Below, piece after piece: positions 24,512 to 26,961 of a stretch of DNA of 26,961 nt. Positions within the stretch are counted from its first letter, which is position 1. The number at the start of each line of letters is the position of its first letter. The stretch spans positions 1-26,961 of the forward strand of contig CAWDMN010000083.1 in the NCBI GenBank assembly GCA_963803155.1, read 5' to 3'. This stretch comes from CAWDMN01 sp963803155 (GTDB lineage: Bacteria; Acidobacteriota; Terriglobia; Versatilivoradales; Versatilivoraceae). The notes below the pieces were generated by a model. That model saw nothing but the letters and a program-made list of their open reading frames with translations. It did no database searches and was not told the DNA's origin. A program made the translations under genes and the position numbers.

Positions 24512-25311
24512 GATGTGGTTCCTTTCTTGCAGGTTTATAAACAGCTCGAGATTCCTTTGGAGATAAGTCATCGCCTTGGTTCATGTTCCTGGCGGACGAA
24601 ATCTGTCAGACACAGCCGCCTTTTCAATTTTATACGTTCTTCATGTCGTGAAGGAAAATCATTTCCTCCCAAAGGATTGTTGAAAGGAATTTGGAAAATT
24701 AGAAAAGGAAAAAGGTGCCGCACTTGATTTTTTGACTTTTTATTCCACTGATTCAGGACAATTGCTAAAGCATTCAATGCTATCCCCAGGATAAGAGCTC
24801 GAATGGACGTGTTTCCCGGACCTTCAATGGGAAAATGCCGTGCGAGTTTAATCCAAGCAGAGTTGAGAAGAGATAATAAACGCAGACCCAATGCAATTCC
24901 TGACGGAAAGGAGCTGATTTCTGGAAAAGTCAAAAAATCAAGTGCGGCACCCAATCCCCTAATCCCCTAAAATTCCCTAATGCCATGGTGTTACGATAAT
25001 TGACTAATCTCAATAAATCTGCCAGATTCCCAGATTGGTCTGTCATCTTTTTCTTTCGACATTTTTTTCATTTTCGTAATTTTACAATGGTCGTGCGCAC
25101 GGTCGCCAAAAATACATAGTATTTTTCGAGGAACTCATCGGTATTATGGTTCATGGGATTAATTCTCTTTGTTATTTTGAGCCTGCCATAATTCAGGGTT
25201 AATGGCACTCTGAAAATTGGCGGCCAATCTAATGTTCGGCTGACATCGATCAATGAATGGATTTAAGAGAAATGCTGGAAAAGCACCAATGCTAACCTGG
25301 AGGTTTCATAA
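24512..25311. other. Gene-free stretch with inverted-repeat element
   Basis: A 128-codon frame (24568-24954) begins inside the right inverted arm and has no signature, so it is not believed. The stretch holds the element 24714-24951, followed by short tandem AATCCCCT units at 24953-24968. Nothing else is supported up to the ribosome binding site of the next gene. Confidence 0.6.
24714..24951. mobile_element. 238-bp element with perfect 27-bp inverted ends
   Basis: Bases 24714-24740 (GGTGCCGCACTTGATTTTTT...) are repeated without error in inverse orientation at 24925-24951. No target duplication is visible: left flank GGAAAAA, right flank CAATCCC. The interior lacks a coding signature. Perfect 27-bp arms imply recent mobility or gene conversion. 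A related partial motif in the left flank (AGAAAAGGAAAAA) may belong to the same family. Confidence 0.8.
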
Positions 25312-26961
25312 ATGCCGATTCTCCATTTGGCTTGTCGTTTTCTGCGCCCGATGATTTGTACATGCACAATTTTTTTGGGCATGTACCTGAATATGTCTGC
25401 GGCACAGACTCCCTGCACTGAATCGGAGGTCGAACTGCGAATCCGGCATATTCAGGACGGATTGCTGCCTCCTGTGCTGGTCCAAGGGGAATCTTCGCAA
25501 ACCACCAAACTGGCCGACCGCATGTCGGAACTGCATGTCCCGGGCGTCAGCATTGCCGTGATCCATGAAGGAAAAATTGAATGGGCTCGCGGCTTCGGCG
25601 TCACTAAAATTGGCGGACCGCCGGTCACCCCCGGCACTTTGTTTCAGGCGGCCTCGATCAGCAAACCAGTAACAGCTTTGGCCGTGTTGCAGCTGGTAGA
25701 ATTTGGAAAGCTCGACCTCGATGCAGACATCAACCAATATCTAAAGTCCTGGAAGATACCTGAGAACCGACTCACCGAAGAGTCGAAGGTGACCTTGCGC
25801 AGATTGCTCAGCCACACGGCCGGCATGACGGTGCATGGATTTCCCGGCTATGCCTCCGATGAGACCGTGCCAAGCTTAGTGCAAGTATTAAATGGAGAGA
25901 AGCCGGCAAATACTCCTGCCATCCTGGTAAATATTGAGCCCGGAAAAATGTGGAGCTATTCGGGAGGTGGCTATGAGGTCCTGCAGCAACTCTTAGAAGA
26001 TGTGACCAGTCAGCCCTTCCCCAAGTTGATGCACGACACGATATTGGGTCCGATTGACATGACCCACAGTACCTACGAGCAGCCGTTGCCTCAGAGCCGG
26101 CAGGTGGAGGCGGCGATGCCATACAGTGCGGACGGCCAGCCCATAAAAGGAGGACCCCATATCTATCCGGAAATGGCCGCGGCAGGTTTATGGACAACGC
26201 CTTCAGACCTCGCCCGATACACGATCAAGGTGCAAGAATCCTTGGCCGGAAAATCAAGCCGCGTGCTTTCCGCGAAGATGGTCCGCGAGATGCTCACTCC
26301 AGTTCTTAATAATCATGGGCTCGGCCTGCAAGTTGGTGGCAGAGAACCACGCCTTTACTTTACGCATGACGGGGCAAACGCCGGCTTTCAATGCAATCTC
26401 ATCGGTTATAACCATGGGGATGGCGCTGTCATTATGACCAACAGCGACAACGGCGCCCAGCTGGCAAACGAGATTCTCCGCACTTTAGCACACGAATATG
26501 GATGGCCTGATTTTCAACCGAAAGAGCGAAAGATGATAACCGTTTCTCGGAACATCCTCGCACAGTACGTGGGCACATACGCCCTGGTGCCCAAGCTTAA
26601 CATCATGATCACATTGGAAGGCGGCCAATTGATGGCGCAGGCGTCAGGCCAGGGTAAGTTGCCGTTGTTTGCCAGCTCCGATTCTAAATTCTTCTACAAA
26701 GTAGTGGATGCCGAAATCGAATTTACCACGGATGAAAAAGGCTCTGTTATCGGCCTGATATTGCATCAGGGCGGGCGTGATATGAAAGCGCCTCGAACCA
26801 GCGACCAGGTGCCGGCGCGGAAAGAAATCACAGTTTCTCCCAAGGTCCTGGCGCAATACGCAGCCACCTATGAACTGCAGCCGGGATTTGACCTTGTGAT
26901 CACGCTGGAAGGCGACCAGCTGATTTGGCAGGCTGCCGGTCAAGGAAAAATTCCGTTATTT
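25312..26961 (+). CDS. Second secreted serine hydrolase with DUF3471-like modules, 3' end outside window
   Basis: ATG 25312, eight bases after GGAGG, opens a frame of 550 codons with no stop before the window ends. The signal peptide is about residues 1-31 (...LGMYLNMSAAQ). The beta-lactamase-fold catalytic domain has S115-I-S-K118, Y216-S-G218 and H352-D-G as third motif. Two C-terminal modules (about 405-497 and from 505) correspond to those of the gene at 12953: NIMITLEGGQL, FFYKVVDA, LILHQGGRDMKAPRTSD. The catalytic domain is clearly different from that gene's (different spacing and motif residues), so they are separate subfamilies with shared tails. A hydrolase or D-aminopeptidase-like activity is presumed. 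Confidence 0.93.
   Translation, partial: MPILHLACRFLRPMICTCTIFLGMYLNMSAAQTPCTESEVELRIRHIQDGLLPPVLVQGESSQTTKLADRMSELHVPGVSIAVIHEGKIEWARGFGVTKIGGPPVTPGTLFQAASISKPVTALAVLQLVEFGKLDLDADINQYLKSWKIPENRLTEESKVTLRRLLSHTAGMTVHGFPGYASDETVPSLVQVLNGEKPANTPAILVNIEPGKMWSYSGGGYEVLQQLLEDVTSQPFPKLMHDTILGPIDMTHSTYEQPLPQSRQVEAAMPYSADGQPIKGGPHIYPEMAAAGLWTTPSDLARYTIKVQESLAGKSSRVLSAKMVREMLTPVLNNHGLGLQVGGREPRLYFTHDGANAGFQCNLIGYNHGDGAVIMTNSDNGAQLANEILRTLAHEYGWPDFQPKERKMITVSRNILAQYVGTYALVPKLNIMITLEGGQLMAQASGQGKLPLFASSDSKFFYKVVDAEIEFTTDEKGSVIGLILHQGGRDMKAPRTSDQVPARKEITVSPKVLAQYAATYELQPGFDLVITLEGDQLIWQAAGQGKIPLF

Noticed and set aside
24568..24954. 128-codon minus-strand frame
   Set aside because: It starts within the right inverted arm of the 238-bp element and has no ribosome binding site or family pattern.
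24953..24980. Repeated AATCCCCT units as a telomere-like or CRISPR-like array
   Set aside because: There are only two full units and one degenerate one, without spacers. This is simple-sequence slippage.

Overview
The window looks like a chromosomal accessory region from an Acidobacteriota-type soil bacterium. The lineage is inferred from gene content: a MacB-like 'duplicated orphan permease' (ADOP), a DUF3300 protein, secreted serine hydrolases with C-terminal DUF3471-like modules, a DinB protein with a signal peptide, and small exported proteins of a type common in that phylum. No rRNA, tRNA or CRISPR array was found. About 30% of the window is non-coding, and these gaps hold several inverted-repeat elements, duplicated segments and gene remnants.

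Layout. 1-920: 3' part of an exported protein of unknown function. 921-1490: hairpin and a deleted four-helix-bundle gene between inverted repeats. 1577-3058 (-): DUF3300 protein with a 93-bp tandem repeat. 3059-4287: gene-free, with two MITE-like elements, one with perfect 17-bp ends and a 7-bp target duplication. 4288-5696 (-): two-gene operon of a BNR-repeat protein and a MoaD/ThiS-like carrier ending in GG. 5802-6404 (-): exported DinB-like protein. 7134-8717 (-): a small Cys-containing leader peptide followed by a radical SAM/SPASM enzyme, which looks like a RiPP (modified peptide) system of the SbtA/SbtM type. 9606-12911: ADOP permease between two degenerate direct repeats. 12953-14569 (-): serine beta-lactamase-like hydrolase. 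14570-15217: palindromic element. 15218-16015 (-): LysM plus papain-like peptidase. 16452-16964: IS110 transposase remnant. 17577-18878: retropepsin-like/PDZ protein. 19415-19855: small exported protein. 20005-22863 (-): NarL-type two-component system whose response regulator gene is split by a complete IS256-family element. 23387-24511 (-): secreted GH99/GH71-like protein. 24714-24951: element with perfect 27-bp inverted ends. 25312-end: second serine hydrolase, running off the window.

How the genes fit together. Three units look functionally linked: the precursor peptide with its radical SAM maturase, the BNR protein with its sulfur-carrier-like partner (overlapping ATGA), and the histidine kinase with its response regulator. 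The last is now broken, because the insertion separates receiver from DNA-binding domain. The reading frame can be restored exactly by removing the IS and one copy of its 8-bp target duplication. The other genes are mostly single exported proteins on either strand. The two serine hydrolases share almost identical C-terminal modules but have divergent catalytic domains.
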